A program made the translations under genes and the position numbers. Shown here piece after piece: positions 7,694 to 17,558 of a DNA stretch of 64,000 nucleotides. Numbering within the stretch: position 1 is the first letter of the stretch; each line of letters starts with the position of its first letter. The notes under the pieces are model-generated. The model was not told the origin of the DNA and ran no database searches. It worked only from the letters and a program-made list of their open reading frames with translations. The stretch comes from Candidatus Polarisedimenticolaceae bacterium (GTDB taxonomy: Bacteria > Acidobacteriota > Polarisedimenticolia > Polarisedimenticolales > DASRJG01): the NCBI GenBank assembly GCA_036376135.1, contig DASVAW010000085.1:1-64000 (forward strand), written 5' to 3'.

Positions 7694-8410
7694 TCAGCGC
7701 ACGAGCTCTTGCAGGAGCCGCAGGTACGCGGCCGGGCCGAGGAGGCGGCGCACGTCGGTGATGCGCTCGCCGCCGTCCGCGAGCGTGGGACCGACGTCGT
7801 CCGGGTCGGCGAGCAGCTCGAGCGCGATCCGCCGGCGGAAGTGACGGAGATCGAGCGCGGCCTGCTCGCGCGCCGTCTCCGAACGCAGGAGCCCCCCCGC
7901 GTCCTCCGGACGCTCCGCCGCGAGCTCGACGAGCCACCCGCGCCCGTAGGGCTCGCGCGACGCCAGCGCGGGATCGTCTGCGAGCACCGGGTTCCCCCGG
8001 CGCACGCGCCCGGCGATCGGCGCGGCGAGCGCGAGGGCGCCCGCGTCGACGTCGAGCGTTCCCAGCGTCTCCCCCGCCGCGACGAGCCGGTCGTCGGCGT
8101 CGCAGCGGAACCCCGCCGTCCGCCCCACCAAAAGCGCCGCGAGGGCGTCGATGCCGAAACGGAACCGCGTGGATGCCTCTCCCCCCGCGGGACGCAGCCA
8201 CGTGTGGCCGGGGGCGAAGGCGAGGTCGTCGGGAAACTCGACCGCGCCCGCCCCTTCGTGCTGCTCCGGCTCCCGCCCCGCGCCGCTGAGGGCGAGGTCG
8301 AGCGGGCAGCGCTCGCAGTCGAAGGCGCGATCGCACAGCTTGTAGGTGACGAGTCCGGCGCTCATCCAGATGCAAGGGGCCGGAGCAGCCAGGGCCGGAG
8401 CGCGCGACAT
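7694..8410 (-). CDS. soluble cysteine-containing H-protein-like domain lacking lipoyl lysine (paralogue 3)
   Basis: 238 aa, with no clear signal peptide or membrane helix. An N-terminal cysteine cluster (KLCDRAFDCERCPLD, residues 24-38, C-x5-C-x2-C) could bind metal or an iron-sulfur cluster. It is followed by an H-protein-like domain: FAPGHTWLRP, FGIDALAALLVG, LAAPIAGRVRRGN and EPYGRGWLVEL. The residue aligned to the lipoyl Lys is Ala123. From memory, the same cysteine-rich head occurs on other proteins annotated as GcvH in acidobacterial and deltaproteobacterial genomes. It has its own sigma-54 promoter candidate and is divergent from the sensor kinase. It is a likely cytoplasmic partner of the NrfD complex. 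Confidence 0.8.
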   Translation of the reverse strand: MSRAPALAAPAPCIWMSAGLVTYKLCDRAFDCERCPLDLALSGAGREPEQHEGAGAVEFPDDLAFAPGHTWLRPAGGEASTRFRFGIDALAALLVGRTAGFRCDADDRLVAAGETLGTLDVDAGALALAAPIAGRVRRGNPVLADDPALASREPYGRGWLVELAAERPEDAGGLLRSETAREQAALDLRHFRRRIALELLADPDDVGPTLADGGERITDVRRLLGPAAYLRLLQELVR

Positions 8411-8440
8411 CGTTCGCCCTCCCGGGTCGACGCGTCGTGC

Positions 8441-8456
8441 TGCAAGGCCGGGACCA
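8441..8456 (-). promoter_or_regulatory. candidate sigma-54 promoter of the soluble H-domain gene
   Basis: The minus strand reads TGGTCCCGGCCTTGCA, a close match to TGGCAC-N5-TTGCA with correct GG/GC spacing. It differs from the site at 7556-7571 at only two of 16 positions. Transcription would begin about 20 nt before the ATG at 8410. The region between this site and the divergent kinase gene would hold the activator binding sites, but I could not identify those. Confidence 0.68.
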
Positions 8457-8605
8457 CGGCCGGGATCGTTGCGGCAGGCGGCTTTCCGGGTATTCGGGCC
8501 GCGGCGGGCCGTTGAGATCCTCCACACCACCGTCGAATCTCGCAGCGCCCCGGCCATTGTGGTACCGTCGGGTTCCTGTCCGCGCCGGCCCCCGGGGTCG
8601 TGGTC

Positions 8606-10203
8606 ATGCGCCACATCGCCGGAGTTCGATCCCTCAGCGTAAGGCTCCTCCTCGCGCTGCTCGGAACCGTCGGCGTCGCCCTCACCGCCTACGCCGTGAT
8701 CAGCTTCCGGTCCGCGGAGGCCGGGTTCAACTCGTTCGTGCTCGCCGAGGGGCAGCACACGAGCGCGTTGATCCGGCGCGCCACGCAGGACGCGATGCTT
8801 CTCAACCGCAAGAGCGAGGTGCAAAGCGCGCTCGAGCGCCTCGCGCGGGGCTCGACGATCACCGCCGTCCGGATCTTCGGCCCCGACGGCCGGATCGCGA
8901 TGTCCTCGAGCCGCGAGGAGGTCGGCAGGCGGGTCGCCCGCACGGAAGCGCCGTGCTCGCTGTGCCACGCCTCCGGGGTGCGCCCCCCCGAGAGGACCTC
9001 GAACGGGCCGGGACTGCGCCACCTCTCCGTGATCCCGAACGACGCCTCGTGCGTCGCCGCCTCCTGCCACCGGAACGTCGCCGACCAGCCCATCGTCGGC
9101 GTGCTCGACGTGGAGATGTCGTCGGGGCCGCTCGAGTCGACCCTCCGGGCGGCGCGGCGCCGGACCATCTGGACGATGGCGAGCCTGATCCTCGTGACCG
9201 GCGCGATCTCCGCGGTGTTCATCCACCGGGTCGTGCACCGGCCGGTGCTCCGGCTCCAGGAAGGAACGCGGCGGATCGCGCGCGGCGATCTCGACACGCG
9301 CATCGAGGTGTCCGGCAGGCACGAGCTCGCCGAGCTCGCGGCGGCGTTCAACACGATGGCGGAGGATCTGCAGGTCGCGCGGGAGGAGTCGGTGCACTGG
9401 TCGCGCCGCCTCGAAGAGAAGGTCGTCGAGAAGACCGAGGAGCTGCAGCGCACGCAGCGACAGGTCCTCCACATGGAGAAGATGGCCTCGCTCGGCAAGC
9501 TCGCGGCGACCGTCGCGCACGAGCTGAACAACCCGCTCAGCAGCATCCTCACCTTCGCGAGGCTCGTCGAGCGGGAGCTCCCCTCGCACCCGATCGCGCC
9601 CGAGCCCAGGCAGGAGATGTCGGAGTGGCTGCGCCTGATCCAGGACGAATGCGCGCGGTGCGGGAACATCGTGCGCGACCTGCTGCTCTTCTCGCGCCGG
9701 AGCGGGACGGAGCGGGCGCCGTTCGACGTCCACCAGGTCGCCGAACGCAGCCTCGCGCTGACCCGCCACCACCTCGAGATGCGCCGCATCGAGCTCCGCC
9801 GCGAGCTCGAGGCCGTGGACCCCGTCGTCGTCGGCGACGCGGCGCAGATCGAGCAGGCCCTGGTCGCGCTGATCGTGAACGCCGTCGAGGCGATGAGCGG
9901 GCCGGGGGCCGCCGGCGGGGAGCTCGGCGTCCGCGTCGACGACGACCCCGAAGAGGTCCGCGTCGCCGTTGCCGACACGGGCGTGGGGATCCACCCCGAG
10001 GTGCTCCCCCACATCTTCGAACCGTTCTTCTCCACCAAGAACAAGGAAAGCGGCGTGGGGCTCGGCCTCGCGGTCGTCTACGGCATCGTGCAGGGGCACG
10101 GCGGGACGATCGACGTCGAGTCGAACCCCGGGCGCGGGAGCGTGTTTCGCCTGCGCCTGCCGCGCAAGCCGCGCCCCGGAGCGGCTCAGGAAAGGGGTCT
10201 GCG

Positions 10204-10207
<4 letters not shown>
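8606..10207 (+). CDS. membrane sensor histidine kinase with periplasmic haem-c motifs
   Basis: 533 aa from the ATG at 8606; a GTG two codons earlier is an alternative. A membrane helix (about 12-34) and a second one (about 188-210) bound a periplasmic domain carrying CSLCH (117-121) and CVAASCH (149-155). These are CXXCH and CX4CH haem-c attachment motifs. HAMP (about 208-262), a coiled linker, the phosphoacceptor His305 (ATVAHELNNPLSS) and an ATPase domain (DTGVGI, GLGLAVVYGIV) follow. It probably senses redox state or a gas through covalent haem and phosphorylates the sigma-54 regulator, whose start overlaps its stop (ATGA). The pair is divergent from the H-domain/NrfD genes, which it likely controls. 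Confidence 0.9.
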
Positions 10208-11574
<1,367 letters not shown>

Positions 11575-11579
11575 TCCCG

Positions 11580-12155
11580 GTGGAAGCGCTGCATCTCGTC
11601 CCGATCTTCCTGGGGGAGAAGGCCGAGCTCCTGCGTCCGCTGGGCCTTGCGCTGCGACGGACGTTCGGCCTGGTGTGCGAGGAACACCCCCCCGCGTTCG
11701 ATCCCGAGGTCGCCTTCGACGCGGGTCGCGGGCAATACAACTCGCGCGTGCTCCTCGCCCACCTGCTGCACGCGGCGCCGCACACGCGCGTGCTGGGGGT
11801 CGCCGGCGTCGACCTGTTCGTGCCGGTGCTGACCTTCGTCCTCGGCGAGGCGCAGCTGGGCGGACGCGCGGCCATCGTGTCGATCCACCGGCTGCGCAAC
11901 GAGCCTTACGGGCTCCCCGAGGATCCGACCCTGCTGCTCGACCGGCTCGTGAAGGAAGCCGTGCACGAGATCGGACACAACTTCGGCCTGCTGCACTGCC
12001 CGATGACCCGCTGCGTCATGTCGAGCTCCGCGGGGGTGGAGGAGGTCGACCTCAAGTCGGAGCGCTTCTGCGACCGCTGCCTCGCCCAGATACGCGCGGC
12101 GGAGGTGGATCCCGTCGGCTGGCGCCGATTCCTCACCGTCCGGCGGAGGGCCTGA
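11580..12155 (+). CDS. archaemetzincin-family zinc metallopeptidase
   Basis: 191 aa from a GTG start 5 nt after the response-regulator stop. The signature HEIGHNFGLLHC (129-140) is the archaemetzincin zinc site. It is followed by CPMTRCVM with the Met-turn Met147, and by CDRC (164-167); Cys140, Cys145, Cys164 and Cys167 would bind the second, structural zinc. Length and motif order match the family, which is cytoplasmic and often annotated as an aminopeptidase-like enzyme. No obvious ribosome site sits close to the GTG, so translation may depend on the upstream gene. Confidence 0.9.
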   Translation: MEALHLVPIFLGEKAELLRPLGLALRRTFGLVCEEHPPAFDPEVAFDAGRGQYNSRVLLAHLLHAAPHTRVLGVAGVDLFVPVLTFVLGEAQLGGRAAIVSIHRLRNEPYGLPEDPTLLLDRLVKEAVHEIGHNFGLLHCPMTRCVMSSSAGVEEVDLKSERFCDRCLAQIRAAEVDPVGWRRFLTVRRRA

Positions 12156-12191
12156 GCGCCCCCCCTCGGCGTTCCCGTATCATGCGGCGGC

Positions 12192-13829
12192 ATGCTCGGC
12201 ACGACGCTGCGCGCGAACGCCTCCCGACTGCTCGTCGCGGGCTCCGCGGCGCTGTTCGTCGCCGTGTTCCTCCGCAACACCTGGATCGTCGACGACGCGT
12301 TCATCACCTTCCGCGTGATCGACAACTTCGTGCACGGTCTCGGCCTGACCTGGAACCCCGGAGAGCGGGTCCAGGTCTTCACGCACCCGCTCTGGATGTT
12401 CGTGATGACCGGCGTGCACGCCGTCACCCGGGAGTTCCTCGTGTCGACCCTGGCGACGTCGCTCGCGGCATGCCTCGCGGCGCTCGAGGTCGCGCGCCGC
12501 TCGTTCGGACGCGCCGAAGCCGCCTGGCGGCTCGCGCTCGTCGTCGGCATCGTCGTGTCCTCGAAGACCGTCGCCGACTACACGTCGTCGGGGCTCGAGA
12601 ACGCCCTGGCCTACCTGATCGTGGCGGCGTTCGTGCTCCAGGCGGGCCGGGTCGACGAGGCCCCGACGCCGCGCGGCGTCGCGATCCTGTGGACGCTCGC
12701 CTCGCTCGCGTTCCTGAACCGGCACGACGCGGTGTTGTTGTGCCTTCCCGCGGCGGGCTGGCTGACCTGGCGGAGCGCCGTGACGCTGGGACGCACCGCG
12801 CTCCTCGCGGCCGCGCTGGGTTGCCTCCCCGGACTCCTGTGGGTGGCGTTCGCGACCTTCTACTTCGGGTTTCCGCTTCCGAACACCTACTACGCGAAGG
12901 CGGCGGTGGAGCTGCCGCTCGACCTGCGACTCCGACGCGGCTACGCGTATTTCGGCAACAGCCTCGCCTGGGACACCTTGTCCCACCTGGGCGCGCTGGG
13001 CGCGGCCTGGCTCGCCTACCTGCGGCGGGACCGCGTCGCGGCGGGAGTCCTCGCCGGCTGCGCGGTCTACGCCGTCTTCATCCTCCTGAACGCCTCCGCC
13101 ACGCACATGGCGGGCCGGTTGTTCTCCGTTCCGTTCTTCCTCGCGTTCCTGGTTCTCGCCCGCCTGTGGCCGTCCCGGCGGAGCGCCGTCGCGCTCGGAG
13201 CGGCCCTCGCGGTGTTCAACCTCGCGGCGCCGATGGCGCCGTGGAAGATGGGCGGCGCGTTCTACCGGCTTCCGGCGCAGCACGAGAACCACATCGACAC
13301 GAACGCCCTGGTCCATCGCGAGGGTCCGCACGTGAGTCTGGGCCGGAGCGAGGCGGAGACGCTCGCCGAGCACCCGTGGTTTGCCTCCGGTCTCCAATTC
13401 CGGCTGCAACCGGAGCGAATTCACGTCGGCGGTCCGCGGGGGGGCGAGCCGATCGGGTTCTTCGGTTTCGCCGCGGGGCCCGCCAAACACGTCGTGGACT
13501 ACTGCGCCCTCACCGATCCCCTGCTGTCCCATCTGCCGACGTGTGTTCCCGCACCGCGACGGGGCTGGAAGTCCGGCCATTTCTATCGGACGCCCCCCGA
13601 GGGGTACCTCGAGAGTCTCGCGACGGGGGAGAACCGCATCGCGGACCCGACCCTGCATGCGTTCTACGAGGATCTCCGCCTCGCCACCCGCTCGCCCGAG
13701 TTGTGGAGCGGCGCCCGGCTTCGGGCGATCTGGCGGCTCCAGACCGAGGGAGTGAGGGCCGCGCGCGCCGCTCCGCCGGGAAGTTGCCGTGCGTTGGGGT
13801 CGATGCGCGGGCCGGTGAGGGCGGATTGA
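12192..13829 (+). CDS. polytopic GT-C-type membrane glycosyltransferase-like protein
   Basis: 545 aa. Around ten hydrophobic segments fill residues 10-350, followed by a soluble C-terminal domain of about 190 residues. The first loop carries the acidic pair WIVDDAFITFRVIDNFVHG followed by TWNPGERVQVFTHPLW. This matches a class of GT-C enzymes (AftB-like) that use polyprenyl-phosphate sugars, with the Asp pair near the active site. It probably adds a sugar to an envelope polymer on the outer face of the inner membrane. The donor and acceptor cannot be read from sequence. The gene stands alone between archaemetzincin and a convergent TonB-domain gene. Confidence 0.65.
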   Translation: MLGTTLRANASRLLVAGSAALFVAVFLRNTWIVDDAFITFRVIDNFVHGLGLTWNPGERVQVFTHPLWMFVMTGVHAVTREFLVSTLATSLAACLAALEVARRSFGRAEAAWRLALVVGIVVSSKTVADYTSSGLENALAYLIVAAFVLQAGRVDEAPTPRGVAILWTLASLAFLNRHDAVLLCLPAAGWLTWRSAVTLGRTALLAAALGCLPGLLWVAFATFYFGFPLPNTYYAKAAVELPLDLRLRRGYAYFGNSLAWDTLSHLGALGAAWLAYLRRDRVAAGVLAGCAVYAVFILLNASATHMAGRLFSVPFFLAFLVLARLWPSRRSAVALGAALAVFNLAAPMAPWKMGGAFYRLPAQHENHIDTNALVHREGPHVSLGRSEAETLAEHPWFASGLQFRLQPERIHVGGPRGGEPIGFFGFAAGPAKHVVDYCALTDPLLSHLPTCVPAPRRGWKSGHFYRTPPEGYLESLATGENRIADPTLHAFYEDLRLATRSPELWSGARLRAIWRLQTEGVRAARAAPPGSCRALGSMRGPVRAD

Positions 13830-13834
13830 AGGGA

Positions 13835-13869
13835 CGGGACGCACCGCGGTCGGACCGCGGCGCGTCCCG
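13835..13869. terminator. bidirectional hairpin between convergent genes
   Basis: A long imperfect stem: CGGGACGC, one mismatch, CCGCGG, loop TCGGA, CCGCGG, mismatch, GCGTCCCG. It lies in the 52-nt gap between the convergent GT-C-like and TonB-domain genes and could terminate both transcripts. There is no clear U tract. Confidence 0.65.
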
Positions 13870-13881
13870 GGTCGCGATCGA

Positions 13882-14547
13882 CTACTTGCCGCCCCCGGAG
13901 GCGACGATCGGCATGCCGACGAGCCGGACGGAGTCCTTCGTCCCCGGCGCCTTCTCGTAGAGGCAGGTCTCACCCTGCTGGCAGGAGGGTTTCTCCACGA
14001 CCGTGGGCCGACGGTACTGGGGATCGGTCTCGTTCGGGAGCTGCGCCTGCGGCCCGCGGGATCCCGGCAGCTTGAGGGTCGCGAACATCGGGTCGAATTC
14101 GGGGCCGCCGAGCGTCGCGGCGACCGGGATTCCGTCGGTCGCGGCCTCGGCGGCGGCGGAGGCGGCGGAACCGAGATGGATCTGCATCGTCTTCACGGTA
14201 TCGACCGCCATCCCGCGCCACGTGCCGGGCTCGAAGCGCCACTCGCGGATCGTCGCAGCCGCCGCGGCCTCGAGCCCCGCGCCCTTCACCGAGCAGTCGA
14301 GCACGCGGACCTCGGCCACGCTTCCGTCCTTGCGGACGACGGTCGACACGGTGAGCACCGCGCCGTTCCCCGCGCTCCCGTCTTCCGGAAGCGCGACCGG
14401 CCGGGCCGATTCGGCGATGACCTTGGGCGCGGTCACACCGTTCACGCCGGGGGTGTAAGGGTTGAGCTTGCGTTCCCCGGCCTGCGCGAGGGATGCGGCA
14501 AGCACGAGGACCGTCGACACCGTCAACACTCGGGACGTCGTTCGCAT
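13882..14547 (-). CDS. secreted TonB C-terminal-domain protein
   Basis: 221 aa. A signal peptide (MRTTSRVLTVSTVLVLAASLAQAG) is followed by a TonB-CTD-like fold: KVIAESARPVALPE, VLTVSTVVRKDGSVAEVRVLD, AAAAATIREWRFEPG. There is no transmembrane energy-transducing helix and no Pro-rich spacer. It is therefore one of the stand-alone periplasmic TonB-CTD proteins, not a true ExbB/D partner. The C-terminal 60 residues hold two cysteines (SCQQGETC). The ATG at 14547 has an AGGAGG site upstream. Confidence 0.75.
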   Translation of the reverse strand: MRTTSRVLTVSTVLVLAASLAQAGERKLNPYTPGVNGVTAPKVIAESARPVALPEDGSAGNGAVLTVSTVVRKDGSVAEVRVLDCSVKGAGLEAAAAATIREWRFEPGTWRGMAVDTVKTMQIHLGSAASAAAEAATDGIPVAATLGGPEFDPMFATLKLPGSRGPQAQLPNETDPQYRRPTVVEKPSCQQGETCLYEKAPGTKDSVRLVGMPIVASGGGK

Positions 14548-14793
14548 GGTTGGCCTCCTCCTGGACGGGCCCTGCTTACCCGGATCCGGCGACGGAATCA
14601 AGCCTGACCGCGGGAATCGAGGGCGGGTTGCAGCGAACCGGAACCTCGTCGTGTCCGAGGGGGTCCGCGTGCCCGACACGAACCCGCATGAGGTGCCTCG
14701 AATTCATGGCGGTTTGCGGGCGCGAGTTCCGCTGGCGGCAGGGCGACTCCCGACGTATAGGCCTTGGGTCTGCGGGCGCCCTGAGGGGGGGAC

Positions 14794-17388
14794 TTGCACG
14801 GCAGGTTGGGGGACGGACCTGTGGGTCACGGGCCCGCACGTGCGCGACGTCTCGTGACGTTGGTCGCCATTGCCGCCGCGGCATCGCTTGCCGCCTCGGC
14901 GCAGTCGACCGTCTGGGTCGACGACGCGTCGTGCCCGGCGCAGGGAACCGGCACCCAGGCCGACCCCTACTGCAGGATCCAGGATGCGATCTGCCGTCAC
15001 CGCAACGATCCCGGAGGAGTCCTCGTCCGCGTCCTGCCCGGCAGTTACAACGAGGCCGTGCGGTTGTTCGCGGCGGTCGACCTCGAGTCCACGGACGGCC
15101 CCGCCGTCACGACGATCAACGGCACGGGGAAGGCCTGCATCGACGTGAACTGCGCGGTGAGCAGCGTGAGCCCGTGCTCGACCGTTTATCTCCCCTCCGG
15201 AGCGAACGGCCGGGTCGAGGGGTTCCGCATCGTCGGCGGCGCGGGACTCCGCCAGACCTGCGACGGGGGATGCGACATCCAGATCGGAGGCGGGATCACG
15301 ATCCTGGGCTCATCGCCCACGATCACCCGCAACGAGATCGTCGGGAACGTCCTCGCGCCTTCGAGCAACCAGACGATCTCCTTCTATGGGGCCGGCATCT
15401 ACATCCAAGGGGTCGGCACCACCGCCGCCCCCACGATCACGAAGAACCTGATCGAGGGGAACGTCGCCAACCCCCCCGCCGGAACCAACCCGCGACCGTC
15501 GCTCGCCTTCGGCGGCGGGATCTACGCGGGATTCCAGACCTCCCCGGTCATCACCGAAAACACGATCACGGGAAATCTCGTCGGGGACGGTTCGGACAAG
15601 CAGGTCGCCGGAGGGGCCGGGATCGCCGTGTACAGCGGCTGGTCGAACACCTTCGCGACCATTCGACGCAACGTGATCCGCGGGAACATCGCCGCGGACT
15701 ACGCGGGGGGCCTCCTGTTCGGCGAATCGAATCCCGACGCGCAGTCGCACCCGCCGGTCGACCCGTCGCGGGGCATCGCGGAGAGCAACCTCCTCGTCGA
15801 GAACGAGGCGTACGAGGGGGGAGCCCTCGCCCTCTCGACTTCCGAGGCGACGATCCGCAACAACACGATCGCGGACAACATCGCCTTCGAGACGGGAGGG
15901 AACGGGGGCCGAGGCGGCGGCGTGATGGCCTACCCGCCGGGAACCGGAGCAACCGCGCAGGCGAGCCTCGTCAACAACCTCCTCACGTTCAACGACGCTC
16001 AGCCGGGCACCACCCCGTCCACCGGAGGCGCCCTCTTCGTCGAGACGGGGGCCGATCCGACGATCGTCTTCACGGATATCCACGGGAACACGCCGAACAA
16101 CGTCGGGGGGAGCAAGACCGACGGCGACTACATCGGCGTCGCCTCCAACGTCGACCTGGACCCCGTGTACTCGAGCCGAACCCCCGGGGCACGGGACTAT
16201 CACCTGCTCGTCTCGAGCCCGGTCATCGACGTGGGCTCGAGCGTCGACGCCCCCACCGAGGATCTCGACGGCGTCCCCGTCCCGCAGGACGGGAACGAGA
16301 CGGGACCGGTCGGCCCCGACCTCGGGAGCTACGAGCTCCCCTCCGACATCGACGACGACGGCAGCCCCGACTGGATCGACCTCGACGACGACGCGGACGG
16401 CGTGGCCGATCTCGGCGACTGCGCGCCGACGCGACGCGGGGTGACGACGCTCCCGCAACGGGTCGGTGACGACCTGCACCTCGACAAGACCGGCGGGGGA
16501 CGGCTGACGTGGACCCGCACGGCGCAGGGGCACGCGTACAACGTCTATCGCGGCACGCTGCAGTCGCCCTGGGTGTACGACGAGTCCTGCTTCGAGACCG
16601 AGTCGCCCGACGCGACGGCGGACGACGCGACCATCCCCGCGCCCGGGCAGGGTTTCTTCTACCTGGTCTCGGCGAAGAACCTCTGCGGCGAGTCGTCCCA
16701 TGGGCGGACGAGCCAGGGGGTCGACCGGTTCCCCCCCGTCACGTGCCCGCCGGCAAGCCGGGACTCCGACGTCGACGCCGTCCCCGACCTCGCGGACAAC
16801 TGCCCGCTCGCCGCGAATCCGACGCAGACCGATCTCGACGGCGACTTCGTCGGGGACGCGTGCGACAACTGCCTGAGCGCCGCGAACGCCGACCAGGCCG
16901 ACCCGGACGGCGACGCCCGCGGGAACGCCTGCGACAACTGCGACCTCGACGCGAACCCCCTCCAGGAGGACTTCGACCTCGACGGCTTCGGCGACTTCTG
17001 CGACGGCGACGACGACGGCGACGGCGCACCCGACGCCGCGGACTGCGCGCCCCTCGACCCGAGTCTCGCCGGGCCTCCGTCCGAGGTCGCGGGGGTCCTC
17101 GTGGACGACCTCGCGGGAACCACCGTGGCGTGGGGCTCGCTCGGCGCCTCCGCGCGGTACGACGTCGCCGGCTCCGACCTCGCCGCGCTGCGCGCGGACG
17201 GCAACGCGGGCGCCGCGACGTGCCTCGCGGACGACGTCACCGCGACCAGCTGGGCGGATCCGAGGCCGGAGCCCGCGCCGGGAGACGGGTTCTACTACCT
17301 GGTCCGAGCGCAGAACGCCTGCGGGAACGGCGGATACGGGAACGGAAGCGGCGGCGCGCCGAGGAGCCCCCTCACGGGCTGCCCGTAA
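14794..17388 (+). CDS. secreted right-handed beta-helix protein with TSP3 calcium repeats
   Basis: 864 aa; a GTG at 14821 is an alternative start. A signal peptide (VTLVAIAAAASLAASAQ) precedes a Pbl/pectate-lyase-like parallel beta-helix with repeated PTITRNEIVGN-, PTITKNLIEGN-, PVITENTITGN- and ATIRNNTIADN-type coils (about residues 150-440). A FN3-like stretch follows, then thrombospondin type 3 repeats (DSDVDAVPDLADNCPLAANP, DLDGDFVGDACDNC, DPDGDARGNACDNC, DLDGFGDFCDGDDDGDGAPD) that bind calcium, then another FN3-like domain. It is probably a surface or secreted carbohydrate-binding protein; no catalytic residues were identified. It precedes a subtilase that also ends in a FN3-like domain. 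Confidence 0.85.
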   Translation: MHGRLGDGPVGHGPARARRLVTLVAIAAAASLAASAQSTVWVDDASCPAQGTGTQADPYCRIQDAICRHRNDPGGVLVRVLPGSYNEAVRLFAAVDLESTDGPAVTTINGTGKACIDVNCAVSSVSPCSTVYLPSGANGRVEGFRIVGGAGLRQTCDGGCDIQIGGGITILGSSPTITRNEIVGNVLAPSSNQTISFYGAGIYIQGVGTTAAPTITKNLIEGNVANPPAGTNPRPSLAFGGGIYAGFQTSPVITENTITGNLVGDGSDKQVAGGAGIAVYSGWSNTFATIRRNVIRGNIAADYAGGLLFGESNPDAQSHPPVDPSRGIAESNLLVENEAYEGGALALSTSEATIRNNTIADNIAFETGGNGGRGGGVMAYPPGTGATAQASLVNNLLTFNDAQPGTTPSTGGALFVETGADPTIVFTDIHGNTPNNVGGSKTDGDYIGVASNVDLDPVYSSRTPGARDYHLLVSSPVIDVGSSVDAPTEDLDGVPVPQDGNETGPVGPDLGSYELPSDIDDDGSPDWIDLDDDADGVADLGDCAPTRRGVTTLPQRVGDDLHLDKTGGGRLTWTRTAQGHAYNVYRGTLQSPWVYDESCFETESPDATADDATIPAPGQGFFYLVSAKNLCGESSHGRTSQGVDRFPPVTCPPASRDSDVDAVPDLADNCPLAANPTQTDLDGDFVGDACDNCLSAANADQADPDGDARGNACDNCDLDANPLQEDFDLDGFGDFCDGDDDGDGAPDAADCAPLDPSLAGPPSEVAGVLVDDLAGTTVAWGSLGASARYDVAGSDLAALRADGNAGAATCLADDVTATSWADPRPEPAPGDGFYYLVRAQNACGNGGYGNGSGGAPRSPLTGCP

Positions 17389-17492
17389 CCTCGACCTCGC
17401 GGCCTTCGACCACATCCCGTTCGGCGAGTGTCACGGAGGCGGCGATCCCGATCCATCGGCCGGAGCCTGGTCCACCCGCGCGAGGATTCCGA

Positions 17493-17521
17493 TTGACTCC
17501 TCTCCCGCTTCACGGTAATCG
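17493..17521 (+). promoter_or_regulatory. candidate sigma-70 promoter of the subtilase gene
   Basis: TTGACT and TAATCG are separated by 17 nt, with the start codon 38 nt downstream at 17559. The -35 box is close to consensus and the -10 is weaker. It lies in the 170-nt gap before the subtilase, where nothing else is apparent. Confidence 0.4.
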
Positions 17522-17558
17522 GAACGGCGGAGTCCGGATCACCTTCCCGGGGGGAATC

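Noticed and set aside
3873-8410. Glycine cleavage H proteins (gcvH) for the three H-domain genes
   Set aside because: All three lack the lipoyl lysine, two have membrane helices, and no GcvP or GcvT is near; they are H-like only.
14548-14793. Riboswitch or small RNA in the longest intergenic gap
   Set aside because: Some GC-rich self-complementary pieces are present but no recognisable conserved core; likely just the divergent promoter region of two genes.
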